Assembly: GCF_002982115.1 (NCBI RefSeq)
Contig: NZ_CP019980.1
Location: 2,984,001-3,048,000 of the forward strand
Direction: 5' to 3'
Length of the DNA stretch: 64,000 bases
DNA from: Lysinibacillus sphaericus
GTDB lineage: Bacteria > Bacillota > Bacilli > Bacillales_A > Planococcaceae
The translations under genes and the position numbers were made by a program. The notes under the pieces were generated by a model, which was not told the origin of the DNA, did not search any database, and saw nothing but the letters and a program-made list of their open reading frames with translations. Below, piece by piece: positions 1-8,223 of this stretch (position 1 is its first letter; each line of letters starts with the position of its first letter).

Positions 1-266
1 GTAGCTGTCATCCAATGAAAGAAATCAGGATATTGTGGAAGGTAACCAATTTCTTTTTTCATGGTTGAAATTTTTTTCCCATCTAGTAGGACTTCTCCTT
101 TATCCGCATATAAAATATCTGCAATAATTTTGATTAACGTAGACTTTCCAGCACCGTTAGGTCCAATAAGCCCTACACATTGTCCAGTTTCAACCACCAT
201 CGAGAAATTATTGACTGCTGTCTTTGCCTTAAATGTTTTAGTCACCCCTTTAATTTCTAACTTCAT
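1..266 (-). CDS. ABC transporter ATP-binding protein, N-terminal part (YxlF-like), cut by window edge
   Basis: The minus-strand frame starts at ATG 266 (MKLEIKGVTKTF) and runs off the left edge after about 88 codons. Walker A (GPNGAGKST) is visible near residues 37-45, so this is the nucleotide-binding subunit of an ABC transporter. Signature and Walker B motifs lie outside the window. Its start overlaps the stop of the small membrane protein upstream (250-501), implying translational coupling. A PLDc_N membrane protein followed by an ATPase matches the yxlE-yxlF order of the Bacillus subtilis sigY operon; that parallel is from memory and the substrate is unknown. The permease would be expected beyond the left edge. 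Confidence 0.85.
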   Translation of the reverse strand, partial: MKLEIKGVTKTFKAKTAVNNFSMVVETGQCVGLIGPNGAGKSTLIKIIADILYADKGEVLLDGKKISTMKKEIGYLPQYPDFFHWMTA

Positions 267-501
267 GATGTTTCGCTCCTTTTCGCCCAATAGTGAAATA
301 TAAAATTGGACCAATGGTATTAAAAAATAAAATAATGATTGTCCACAACACAACATTTGATCGTGCATTTCGGTGTCGATACAAATCAATTAATGCAACA
401 AGGATAAGGATGAAACCAACCATCATAAATGGCAATATAACCTGTAATACAGCCAACCAATCAATGTCATTCAATTCATCTAACCCATAGTGAAGTTTCA
501 A
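250..501 (-). CDS. Small membrane protein with phospholipase-D-nuclease N-terminal (PLDc_N) domain, YxlE-like
   Basis: A protein of about 83 residues with two hydrophobic segments separated by a short basic stretch (LYRHRNARSN), ending FNTIGPILYFTIGRK. That layout, including the NTIGPILYF-like second helix, is typical of PLDc_N proteins, which resemble the membrane anchor of cardiolipin synthases but lack the catalytic HKD domains. The reading frame is open to ATG 522, but AGAGGAG sits inside that extension at ideal spacing before TTG 501, so TTG 501 (MKLHYGLDEL) is the likelier start. It overlaps the ATPase gene by 17 bases. In the sigY-type operon the homologue is thought to act with the ABC transporter; no biochemical function is known to me. 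Confidence 0.75.
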   Translation of the reverse strand: MKLHYGLDELNDIDWLAVLQVILPFMMVGFILILVALIDLYRHRNARSNVVLWTIIILFFNTIGPILYFTIGRKGAKHHEVRN

Positions 502-525
502 TAAAAACGCTCCTCTCAACATTCA

Positions 526-547
526 TTATCATTACTAATAATGATAA
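526..547. promoter_or_regulatory. Inverted repeat TTATCATTA-N4-TAATGATAA, likely operator
   Basis: Perfect 9-bp arms at 526-534 and 539-547 with a 4-base spacer, about 25 bases upstream of the YxlE-like start. The same nonamers, in reverse order, form the core of the larger palindrome at 610-645. Two sites sharing a half-site between divergent genes suggest binding by the adjacent GntR/YtrA-type regulator. This is an inference. Confidence 0.5.
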
Positions 548-609
548 CATTAACACACATTTTTTGGAATTGCACTTGTTATTTTATTAAATGATATGCT
601 ACAGTCAAT

Positions 610-645
610 ATTATCTATAATGATAATATTATCATTATAGATAAT
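610..645. promoter_or_regulatory. 36-bp perfect palindrome in the divergent intergenic region
   Basis: Bases 610-627 are exactly reverse-complementary to 628-645, with no spacer. The core reads TAATGATAA-TA-TTATCATTA (618-637), repeating the nonamers of the inverted repeat at 526-547. It contains a TGATAATATTATCA motif that superficially resembles Fur/PerR-type boxes, but the gene context favours the YtrA-type regulator encoded at 793. It could also act as an RNA hairpin. Confidence 0.55.
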
Positions 646-694
646 TATTTTTACATTGATTTCACTGCCAATATTGTTAAAAGGAGAAAATCGC

Positions 695-811
695 GTGAAA
701 GTGCAACGGATAAGAATGAAAATTAGTCAAACTCAAAAAGAAATTCCTATTACGCCGATTTCAGCTAATTTATTTATTTTAGGGGGAATACTATGCTACC
801 TATTCATATAG
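695..811 (+). CDS. Possible 38-residue peptide upstream of the GntR gene
   Basis: AAAGGAGA at about 680-687 is spaced 7 bases from GTG 695, which opens a 38-codon frame ending in a short hydrophobic tail (LFILGGILCYLFI). It overlaps the start of the GntR-family gene at 793 in another frame. The ribosome site is convincing, but the length is small and no family is recognised; it could be a leader peptide coupling translation to the regulator, or noise. Confidence 0.3.
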   Translation: MKVQRIRMKISQTQKEIPITPISANLFILGGILCYLFI

Positions 812-1173
812 ATACAAATAGCCCATTGCTATTATATAAGCAAGTCGGAAATCAATTAATTGAACAGATTGCAAAAGGGCATATTCAAGACAATGAAATG
901 CTTCCTTCCATTAGAAATATGGCGCAAGATATTGGAATCAATATACATACTGTTTCAAAAAGCTATCGTGAACTTGAGAAAAAAGCGATTATCAAGATGG
1001 AAAATCGCTTGAAAGCAACAGTTATCGCTCGTTCAAATCGACGGTTAGACGAAAACCAATTACATAATCTCGAACTTTCTATAAAAAACATGATAATGGA
1101 AGCTTATGTAATAGGTTATAGCAAGAAACAAATCAAACAATATATCACAAAAGTATTAGACCAAGTGCAGTAA
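793..1173 (+). CDS. GntR-family transcriptional regulator, YtrA subfamily
   Basis: A 126-residue regulator with a GntR winged helix at about residues 10-78: LYKQVGNQLIEQI opens the domain and the recognition region is NIHTVSKSYRELEKK. Only about 45 helical residues follow, too short for a FadR/HutC ligand domain or an aminotransferase domain, which is the hallmark of the YtrA subfamily. Members usually repress a neighbouring ABC transporter operon. Here the divergent YxlE/YxlF-like ABC genes and the palindromes at 526-547 and 610-645 fit that role. The start ATG 793 has AGGGGGA at the right distance. Confidence 0.88.
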   Translation: MLPIHIDTNSPLLLYKQVGNQLIEQIAKGHIQDNEMLPSIRNMAQDIGINIHTVSKSYRELEKKAIIKMENRLKATVIARSNRRLDENQLHNLELSIKNMIMEAYVIGYSKKQIKQYITKVLDQVQ

Positions 1174-1358
1174 TTTACCTGCTAAATAGGTAAGGTATTA
1201 ATGCCTGTTTTGTATTCTTCCCTCCATAATGTATGAATCAGATAGTGTATACTAATTCATTTCTTTTTTTCCGCATTCATGTCATCATGAACGAATGACT
1301 ATATTGATTTAAGTATTATGAATGGTAAAGCCAAATACCCTTTAAGGAGAAAAATACA

Positions 1359-1976
1359 ATGAAACATATAATATTTGATTTTGATGGCACACTTGCGGAT
1401 TCCACGGCAGTGTTTGCATCTGTATGGAATATGATTGCTAAAAAACATGCATTCAAAGAAGTACAGTTAGAAGATATTGATGCACTAAAAAAATTATCGA
1501 TTGCTGAACGAAGTAAATTATTTAATTTCCCTTTACACAAACTACCTACTATACTCCCGCAATTTTATCGTTTATATCAGCAATCATTACAAGATGTTCA
1601 TTTATTTCACGGTATGAAAGAGGTCATACAGGAACTTGATAAGAAAGGATATACAATTGCCATTATTTCCTCCAATTCAAAAGATAATATTTTGGCGTTT
1701 TTACAAACTAATGGTATCGACCATGTGTCCGAAGTACTTTGTTCGAGCCGTATTTTTGGTAAAGATAAAGTGATAAAAAAATATTTAAAACAAGCCAATT
1801 TAAAAACATCCGATGTTTTATATATTGGGGATGAGCAACGCGATATCGTCGCCTGCAAAAAAGTAGGTATTCCAATTATTTGGGTTGGTTGGGGGTATGA
1901 TGCCATTGAGATTGTCCAATCCGCAGAACCCGATTACAAAGTATTTACTCCTGCAGAAATACTAACTATTATTTAA
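1359..1976 (+). CDS. HAD-family hydrolase, phosphoglycolate-phosphatase-like
   Basis: A 205-residue protein of the haloacid dehalogenase superfamily. Motif I is FDFDGTLADS with nucleophile Asp7 and acid/base Asp9; motif II is the Ser in IAIISSNSKDN; motif III uses the Lys in GKDKVIKKYLK; motif IV is YIGDEQRDIVACKKVGIP. The helical cap after motif I (about residues 15-80) resembles Gph/PpaX-type phosphatases. The reaction is expected to be hydrolysis of a small phosphoester; the substrate cannot be read from sequence. It stands alone between a regulator and a convergent lipoprotein gene. AAGGAGA precedes the ATG by about 8 bases. Confidence 0.85.
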   Translation: MKHIIFDFDGTLADSTAVFASVWNMIAKKHAFKEVQLEDIDALKKLSIAERSKLFNFPLHKLPTILPQFYRLYQQSLQDVHLFHGMKEVIQELDKKGYTIAIISSNSKDNILAFLQTNGIDHVSEVLCSSRIFGKDKVIKKYLKQANLKTSDVLYIGDEQRDIVACKKVGIPIIWVGWGYDAIEIVQSAEPDYKVFTPAEILTII

Positions 1977-2016
1977 GGTTTATGAACTCTATCACCACTG
2001 CCTAGGCTCTAAAAAA

Positions 2017-2039
2017 AAGACACTCTTTATAAGTGTCTT
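2017..2039 (-). terminator. Terminator for the VanW-family gene
   Basis: Arms AAGACACT (2017-2024) and AGTGTCTT (2032-2039). Read on the minus strand the hairpin is followed by a run of Ts (the A-run at 2011-2018), as expected for the gene ending at 2085. Confidence 0.7.
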
Positions 2040-2050
2040 AAAATACAAGA

Positions 2051-2080
2051 GAAGTTGATTATTATTCCTACATCAACTTC
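2051..2080 (+). terminator. Terminator-like hairpin after the HAD hydrolase
   Basis: Arms GAAGTTGAT (2051-2059) and ATCAACTTC (2072-2080), followed on the plus strand by TTTCTTATT. It forms a convergent pair with the minus-strand hairpin at 2017-2039. Confidence 0.55.
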
Positions 2081-2084
2081 TTTC

Positions 2085-3062
2085 TTATTGTGGGGGAAGC
2101 TTTGTTAAAATTTCTTGGTATTTTTTTGCTGTCCTTATTTCCACTGTCAGAAAATCTTGTCCATAGGTCGCCTTAATTAAAAATGGTACATCACTGGTGT
2201 TTTGAAATCTAAAATCTAAGCCACCATAGGACACCGTTGCATCTCTGCCCTTTGGAACATATCCTACATCTAATGAATGATGGTGTCGCTCCACAAATTT
2301 AATCGGGAGTTGATCGACTGCATTAAACAATGTTGAAGATGTTTGGCAAATCCCCCCACCAATGCCCATAACAAGCTTTTTATTAATAATTTCAGGTGCG
2401 GGCTGATAGCCATTCGCTTCATCTCTAGGGCCTACAACAGTATTAAACGAAAAAGTATCTCCGCTACCAACAATCACATTGTGAATGGCTTTTGCTGAAA
2501 GTTCAATATTTTTATTTCTTCCAACATCCGCTCCATTGAAGTAGGTTGTATAAGAAGCCACTACAACATCTTCTAAATAGGGTATGTCTTCAAAATAATA
2601 GCCACTTTCAGTAATATACAGTGGCATTTCTACTGTGCCACCCGTTGCTGATGCTGCCATAATTTTTTCTACCAATTCACTTTCTTTTAAAATAACTAAT
2701 GGACTACCTTTTATAATCCGACCATTGTCATCGACTTTATCAAGCATCATTCGCTTATCAAAACCAACTTTTGTTTCTGTGCCTCTCGCTAATTGTTGTG
2801 CCAATTGTTCAATGTTCTTTTTATACAAGACTGGGTCTGTTTCAAAGCCTAATTCTATGGGCGATACGATGTGGATGATTTCTTTAGATTGTGGATTAAC
2901 AATTTCAACCACTACAGGACCTACTTCCTGCTCTTTGTCATGCGTGTACATAACAGATTGTTGCACGTCGTCTTTTTCAATTTGTTCGTGCTTTATTTTA
3001 TCCTGACAACCTACTAAAGCCATTACACTGCCTAAACAAAATACAACCATCCATTTTTTCAA
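2085..3062 (-). CDS. VanW-family lipoprotein
   Basis: A 325-residue secreted protein. The N-terminus MKKWMVVFCLGSVMALVGC is a lipoprotein signal with lipobox Cys19. The VanW domain occupies about residues 165-300, with the family landmarks FNTVVGPR, GIGGGICQTSSTLFNA, ERHHHS and DATVSYGGLDFRFQN. The preceding 140 residues are less conserved and may form an extracytoplasmic spacer of the type preceding VanW in Bacillus YoaR-like proteins. VanW is an accessory gene in some vancomycin-resistance clusters with no established catalytic role. No van resistance operon is adjacent; the gene is monocistronic, so a general cell-envelope role is more likely. Confidence 0.85.
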   Translation of the reverse strand: MKKWMVVFCLGSVMALVGCQDKIKHEQIEKDDVQQSVMYTHDKEQEVGPVVVEIVNPQSKEIIHIVSPIELGFETDPVLYKKNIEQLAQQLARGTETKVGFDKRMMLDKVDDNGRIIKGSPLVILKESELVEKIMAASATGGTVEMPLYITESGYYFEDIPYLEDVVVASYTTYFNGADVGRNKNIELSAKAIHNVIVGSGDTFSFNTVVGPRDEANGYQPAPEIINKKLVMGIGGGICQTSSTLFNAVDQLPIKFVERHHHSLDVGYVPKGRDATVSYGGLDFRFQNTSDVPFLIKATYGQDFLTVEIRTAKKYQEILTKLPPQ

Positions 3063-3200
3063 GTTTAAACACCTACCTCCGACTTACTTACAGCAACATC
3101 TTATTCGACTCGTTAAGATAGTGTGTTTCTTTTCTTAGATTTTTATTGATGTATATCCAATTGAAAAATGTTTTTTTGCACAGCTTAAGGAAAAAACACC

Positions 3201-3230
3201 CCACAAAAGTTTAGATACTTACTTTTGTGG
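3201..3230 (-). terminator. Terminator for the small lipoprotein gene
   Basis: Arms CCACAAAAGT (3201-3210) and ACTTTTGTGG (3221-3230). On the minus strand the hairpin is followed by GGTGTTTTTTCC, about 90 bases after the stop at 3323. Confidence 0.7.
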
Positions 3231-3322
3231 AATGCTTTTGTGTAAATAAGTTTGTCATTATCACATAATACTTATGTAACTTTCTGGACAATAAGATAAC
3301 AATTATACATGTTTATATTTAA

Positions 3323-3703
3323 TTATTGTATATCTTCTACCAATTTCAATTCTAAGTTAGTAATATCATACTCTTTTATTTTTTTTTGAAAGTCATTAAG
3401 AATAAAAGGTCCTTCTACATATTCATCTTTAACATTTAAAATCCAGTAAAAATACTCTTCATTAGGGTAAGCCTGCTGTTTTGCAATTATGTAATCTTTA
3501 TTCCAACCAACTTCTACAACTTTTGCAGGAATAACATTCTCATCCCACATTCCTTCACCATTCTTACTTTTAGGTGCAATCGTAATATTATGACTTGAAG
3601 TTCGCAAAAGTGAATAATTCCCAGATAAGTTAATACTATAATCTCCTAAACCGGCACAACCACTTATGAATAAACAAATCAGAATTACTATCCATCTTTT
3701 CAT
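3323..3703 (-). CDS. Small lipoprotein, DUF3997-like
   Basis: Reading from ATG 3703 (MKRWIVILICLFISGCAG) the product is 126 residues with a lipobox (ISGC). GGAGG lies at normal spacing before this ATG, so the upstream in-frame ATG at 3715, which precedes the ribosome site, is rejected. The mature part is a compact, mostly beta-predicted domain containing NLSGNYSLLRTSSHNITI and a YFYWILN segment, which I associate with the DUF3997 family of Bacillus lipoproteins (from memory, moderate certainty). It is monocistronic with its own terminator. Function unknown; presumably membrane-anchored outside the cell. Confidence 0.7.
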   Translation of the reverse strand: MKRWIVILICLFISGCAGLGDYSINLSGNYSLLRTSSHNITIAPKSKNGEGMWDENVIPAKVVEVGWNKDYIIAKQQAYPNEEYFYWILNVKDEYVEGPFILNDFQKKIKEYDITNLELKLVEDIQ

Positions 3704-4251
3704 AATAACCTCCATCTCTAAAATTTCGTTCTCAAAAATCTTTATTAAGTAACATCAAACAATAGACTGAACAATGAGAGTTTTAATTTATTTATAAAAT
3801 AATTGATTTTTCTTTATATTTCAACAATTTTGTATATTGATTTTTTATTTTTTACAAACGATTTTTACAGCAATTTACTCTATTAAAAATCTATCTCTTT
3901 TAGAATTCCATATATAAAATCACATTTCCTATGGTAAAAAACAAAAGGATAGTACATTATTTGGTCTTTTCTCACTCATCCACCAAACGGAACATACGTT
4001 TGTTTATTTTCACTGTATTCTGTATAATAAAACAGAAATGGTGCTAAGAGAAGAAGTTTGGAAGTATTAGGGATGATGTTTTAATGGCATTTGCAGTAGC
4101 TAGAAGGAACATTGCAAGTATGCCAAATTAGAATAAGCTATTTTGTAAGAAGCATGCTACACTGACTATCCGTAAAAAGATTTCACTTCACGGTTTCGTT
4201 TTTTGTTCTCCACTCTCCTGAATTACACTAAAACTAGAGGTAGGTGCATAG
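3704..4251. other. AT-rich intergenic region with little coding signal
   Basis: About 550 bases without a convincing gene. A short plus-strand frame near 4069-4131 reads DDVLMAFAVARRNIASMPN then stop, which could be the tail of a decayed gene (possibly a transposase), but it cannot be assigned. The last 40 bases hold the ribosome site GAGGTAGG of the AlkZ-like gene. Confidence 0.4.
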
Positions 4252-5448
4252 ATGATTCACTTAACAAACCGCCAGGCACGGCAATTTCTGTTGTTGAAAC
4301 ACGGACTTTTGGACGACTATAAATTTAGCGGGAAACGGGGTGTATTGGACTTTACTCGACAAGCTGGTTGTATTCAATACGACCCCATCGATGTTTGCGG
4401 AAAGAATGCCGAATTGGTGTTGCAGTCCCGAATCAAAGAATTTACTAAAGGAATGCTCGCCGATTTGCTGTATGTGGAAAGAAGCCTTGTCGATTATCCC
4501 GACAAGAACCTCTCTATTATCACTGTTGAAGACTGGCCGTATTTTGAACGCTATAGGGAAGCCGCCCGACAACATGCCAAACGCTATCCCGAAATGGAAG
4601 CGTTGACAACGCTAGTACGGGCTCATATCCAAAATCATGGTGCACTAAGTTCGGATGATTTAAAATTGGATGGAGATTTCTCTTGGCAATCAGCCATTCA
4701 CTGGAGTAGCGGAAACAATCCATCTCGCTCAGTACTGGAACAGATGTATTCAACGGGGGAGTTGATTATCCATCATAAAAAGGGCAGCCGTAAATATTAC
4801 GATTTAGCCAAGAAGTACATACAGCCGAATCTGCTGACTGCATCAGAGCCCCTAGTTGATGAACTTGCGCATTATAAGTGGCGGGTACTACGTCGAATCG
4901 GCTCGGTCGGTCTCTTATGGAATCGTGCGTCAGATGCATGGTTGAATATTTGGGGGTTGAAAGCAGCACAACGCAAAGAGGTTTTTAGCCAGCTATTGCA
5001 GGAAGATCGTATTGTTGCCATTACTGTGGATCAAATGAAGGATATGCTGTATTGCCTTGCGGAGGATTTACCGCTTATTGAAGTGGTTTTGCAAAATCCA
5101 GAACCAAAATGGCGTTGCGAGCTGATTGCGCCGCTCGATAATTTCCTTTGGGACAGAAAACTAATTACCGCATTGTTTAACTTTGATTATACGTGGGAGA
5201 TATACACACCTGTAAGCAAACGAAAATTCGGCTACTATGTGCTCCCCCTCGTATATGGCGAACGCTTCATTGGACGAGCTGAGATTATCGCGGAGAGAAA
5301 AACTGGCACACTCGTTGTTAAAAACATCTGGTATGAGAACGGTGTGAAGCAAACAACTCAATTGCGTACAGCTTTGAACAATTGTCTCAAAAAATTTGCT
5401 CACTTCAACGGGTGTGAGACCATGTCAGTAGAATATTTGAACGAATAG
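4252..5448 (+). CDS. AlkZ/YcaQ-like winged-helix DNA glycosylase
   Basis: A 398-residue protein of the HTH_42 (AlkZ/AlkX/YcaQ) family, made of tandem winged-helix domains. Near the N-terminus CIQYDPIDVCGKNAELVLQSR carries the Q-x-D catalytic motif (Gln42, Asp44) characteristic of the AlkX/YcaQ branch; the C-terminal LDNFLWDRK segment is also typical. These enzymes excise bulky alkylated bases and unhook interstrand crosslinks. Full length compared with the family (about 360-410). Base composition is noticeably more GC-rich than the flanking AT-rich DNA, which may reflect separate acquisition. The gene is alone; the start is fixed by GAGGTAGGTG about 8 bases upstream. Confidence 0.85.
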   Translation: MIHLTNRQARQFLLLKHGLLDDYKFSGKRGVLDFTRQAGCIQYDPIDVCGKNAELVLQSRIKEFTKGMLADLLYVERSLVDYPDKNLSIITVEDWPYFERYREAARQHAKRYPEMEALTTLVRAHIQNHGALSSDDLKLDGDFSWQSAIHWSSGNNPSRSVLEQMYSTGELIIHHKKGSRKYYDLAKKYIQPNLLTASEPLVDELAHYKWRVLRRIGSVGLLWNRASDAWLNIWGLKAAQRKEVFSQLLQEDRIVAITVDQMKDMLYCLAEDLPLIEVVLQNPEPKWRCELIAPLDNFLWDRKLITALFNFDYTWEIYTPVSKRKFGYYVLPLVYGERFIGRAEIIAERKTGTLVVKNIWYENGVKQTTQLRTALNNCLKKFAHFNGCETMSVEYLNE

Positions 5449-5584
5449 CCATAATTTTGTGCAGTATAGGAAGATATGCCATTGTTTATGTGCAACCATT
5501 TATCGTTGCCAATTGTCATTTTCACCATAGTCTCTCCCCTACTATTAGACAACAAATTGTTACAGAGTCGGATTTCCAAAGTAA

Positions 5585-5620
5585 AAACGGCGGTTCTGAA
5601 AGATTCAAAACTGCCGTTTA
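5585..5620 (-). terminator. Terminator of the ABC-transporter/two-component unit
   Basis: Imperfect hairpin between AAACGGCGGTT and AACTGCCGTTT-like arms (5585-5620). On the minus strand it is followed by GTTTTTAC, just downstream of the permease stop at 5650. Confidence 0.65.
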
Positions 5621-5649
5621 GGTCTATAGCTATTCGCTACGTTTTAAAA

Positions 5650-8223
5650 TTAATTCATATCATCACGCAGTGCATCGACGATATTTTCTTTTTTAATTAT
5701 GCGAAGTGCGTACATTGTTGTAATAAATATGACAAGGAATACCCCCAGTACACTAATGCCCATACTGCTCCAAGGGAATGTGAATGCAACTTCCGCTCCA
5801 CCGATAAACATCCCTTTATAGATTAGCCAAGCTAAAATACCTGAAATAGGGAGTCCAAATAGTAATGTTTGGAACCCATAAAGAACACATTCAAAGCGCA
5901 TCATCTTATTGAAATCACGATTGGACATACCAACTGAGCGAAGCATTGCAAGCTCTCGTCTACGTAATCGAATATTCGTAGAAATGGTGTTAAACACATT
6001 GGCGATTGCAATAAGTGACATCATTATGACGAAAACAATGGTGAACAAATCAATGATGAAGATAATATTGCGGTTCTGGTCAAATATTTCATTGGCATTG
6101 TATATCGAATATTCGTATGAGGTTTCTTCCGATTCGATTATTTTTTTCATTTCATCAACTGACTGCGATGCATCCTTTGATAGGAACGTTAAGCCCCAAT
6201 CCATCGGAACATCAGCTAGTGCCCATGTATCGATTAATTGATATGGTGCAACAATCATAAACGTGTACGGTCTTACTTCAGACGGTAACTTTGGTAATGG
6301 ATCGACAGGATACGTATCGACAAATGTAATCGTTACATTTCGCTCTTCATTTAAGATTGCGCTAGTATTTACGTTTGGTGTAATATCTAAATTCATCGAC
6401 TGTTTTGTAAACATATCTATTATGTTGTCTTTTTCCGATGCAGTAGCCGTTTTATTTTTCACTTTGGCAACGGCAATGACTTTCGCATTTTCCCCTGTAT
6501 ATTCAGCTATATCTAAACCTAAGCTTTTAATAAAATCTAGGTAAACACTATCCTCTAAAAACTGCATGTCTAGCGGTACATCAATCGTCTTATCGAGCTC
6601 AACATAACCTGCTGCTTGACGGTAGTCTGCTGAGAAATCATGTAAGTTAATTTTACTTGCATATTCCATCATGGATTGATAAGAGCCTTTATAAACCCCA
6701 TCTACATTTTGTAGTTTGTCAAATAGCTGAAATGAATCGTTTTCTTTCATGTTCTCACTAAAGAACATAATATCGTAATCCGTATTGACAACGGATGACT
6801 CTGCAGCCTGCTGGAGCGTTGTTTTAAATGCGCTAGACGATACAAACATCACTACACTTAATATAAGTGATAGGACGATACTGCGATATCGTCTTTTGTT
6901 TCGTTTAAAGTTTTTAAGCGCAAGTGTGCGTTCTAAGCCGTAAATACGCTCCATCCATTTAGACGTATTAATGGCTTTTGATTCCACTTTAATTTCATTT
7001 GTTTGACGAATACAAGCCATAACTGGAGTATTAGCAGCTTTGCGTGCTGGGATATAAGCTGAAATTAAAATGGTCATCAAACTAATAACGACTGTGGCGA
7101 TTATGATAGGTATCGAAACGGTCAAAGTTAATGGTACATTATCATAGGCAATATTTTCAAAATTTTTCGACACAAGAGAAAGAACACCTTTGATACTTGG
7201 GATGCCAACTAGCACACCGATTGGTATACCAACAGCACCAATACATAGTCCTTCAAATAATACAGAATTTCGCAATTGTTTTGCCGTTGCACCTACTGAC
7301 ATCAAAATTCCATATTGTCGCATACGTTCGTTTAACGAAATGGAAAAGGCATTGTATATAAGGAAAACTGAACCGAGCATAATTAAGGCAACTAACATGC
7401 CACCAATTGAGTAGAGTAGACGATTAAATATTTTATCATTTGACAGACCCATAAATCGTAACACGTTGTCATTTGTAACAAATTGATGTTCAGTTGCGAA
7501 TTCATCTGCATAATCATGTACTTTACGAGGACTTTTCATTTTAATAAAGGTACTAAAGCTACTCGCTTTTTTCATAGCATTAGTTGTTGTAATTAATGTA
7601 TAACCAGGTGCCTTTACCTCTTCGAATCCAGGTCGTTTGAATGTCCCAACGACTGTATAGTGTTTCTTACGCTCAGCTACAAAGCTTTCTGGATTAGTTG
7701 AAAGATAAGGGTCATATTGTGAGAGCTGTTTATCCTCGCTTATACGTCTTCCAACATTCAATGCAAGGGTATTACCTACAGAAATCGTCACGCCCCCATT
7801 TTCCTTAAGGTGCGAAGGAATGAGAATTTCCGTGTTATTTTTAGGGTATCGACCAGCAGTAAGTGTTATTGGTAAATGGGCATACGTGTCTTGGTCAAAG
7901 CCAGCAATAAAGAGATACGGCTTGTTGACGTTTTTACCTCCCTCCAGTTTGGCATAACCAATGTTTTCAAAGGTAATGGTATTGGCTATTCGATTATCTT
8001 CATTTTGTTGTTCGATAAATGTAGCGTCAACATCAGAAAATCCAACGTGCCAATCGCCATATTTTATTATCGAGCCATTAATCATGTAGTTTTGTAGGGA
8101 TGTCGCAAAGGTCGTAACGCCTGTAATCATCGCTGCAGATAAAATAACGCCAATAATGGTCACAATCGTTCGCGTGCGGTTTTTTAGTAAACTTTGCAAG
8201 GCGACTTTATTGAAAATATTCAT
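5650..8223 (-). CDS. FtsX/MacB-type ABC transporter permease with two FtsX domains
   Basis: An 857-residue permease. TM1 near residues 17-40 is followed by an extracytoplasmic MacB-PCD-like domain to about 265, then three helices of a first FtsX domain (about 270-400) containing the coupling-like segment MRQYGILMSVGATAKQLR. After a cytosolic linker, a second TM (about 445), a second outer domain and a second FtsX domain (about 735-857, with LRRRELAMLRSVGMS) complete the protein. Such permeases export or extract lipophilic compounds and antimicrobial peptides or signal their presence. It is longer than BceB (about 650) and has the double-FtsX layout. Its ATG overlaps the stop of the ATPase gene as TAATG. 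Confidence 0.88.
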   Translation of the reverse strand: MNIFNKVALQSLLKNRTRTIVTIIGVILSAAMITGVTTFATSLQNYMINGSIIKYGDWHVGFSDVDATFIEQQNEDNRIANTITFENIGYAKLEGGKNVNKPYLFIAGFDQDTYAHLPITLTAGRYPKNNTEILIPSHLKENGGVTISVGNTLALNVGRRISEDKQLSQYDPYLSTNPESFVAERKKHYTVVGTFKRPGFEEVKAPGYTLITTTNAMKKASSFSTFIKMKSPRKVHDYADEFATEHQFVTNDNVLRFMGLSNDKIFNRLLYSIGGMLVALIMLGSVFLIYNAFSISLNERMRQYGILMSVGATAKQLRNSVLFEGLCIGAVGIPIGVLVGIPSIKGVLSLVSKNFENIAYDNVPLTLTVSIPIIIATVVISLMTILISAYIPARKAANTPVMACIRQTNEIKVESKAINTSKWMERIYGLERTLALKNFKRNKRRYRSIVLSLILSVVMFVSSSAFKTTLQQAAESSVVNTDYDIMFFSENMKENDSFQLFDKLQNVDGVYKGSYQSMMEYASKINLHDFSADYRQAAGYVELDKTIDVPLDMQFLEDSVYLDFIKSLGLDIAEYTGENAKVIAVAKVKNKTATASEKDNIIDMFTKQSMNLDITPNVNTSAILNEERNVTITFVDTYPVDPLPKLPSEVRPYTFMIVAPYQLIDTWALADVPMDWGLTFLSKDASQSVDEMKKIIESEETSYEYSIYNANEIFDQNRNIIFIIDLFTIVFVIMMSLIAIANVFNTISTNIRLRRRELAMLRSVGMSNRDFNKMMRFECVLYGFQTLLFGLPISGILAWLIYKGMFIGGAEVAFTFPWSSMGISVLGVFLVIFITTMYALRIIKKENIVDALRDDMN

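Noticed and set aside
610..645. A Fur/PerR/Zur box.
   Set aside because: The TGATAATATTATCA core resembles such boxes, but half-sites lack the usual single-base spacer, no metal-uptake gene is adjacent, and the same nonamers recur next to a YtrA-type regulator.
3704..4251. IS-element remnant around 4069-4131.
   Set aside because: The 19-codon tail DDVLMAFAVARRNIASMPN is too short and matches no transposase end I can recall with confidence.
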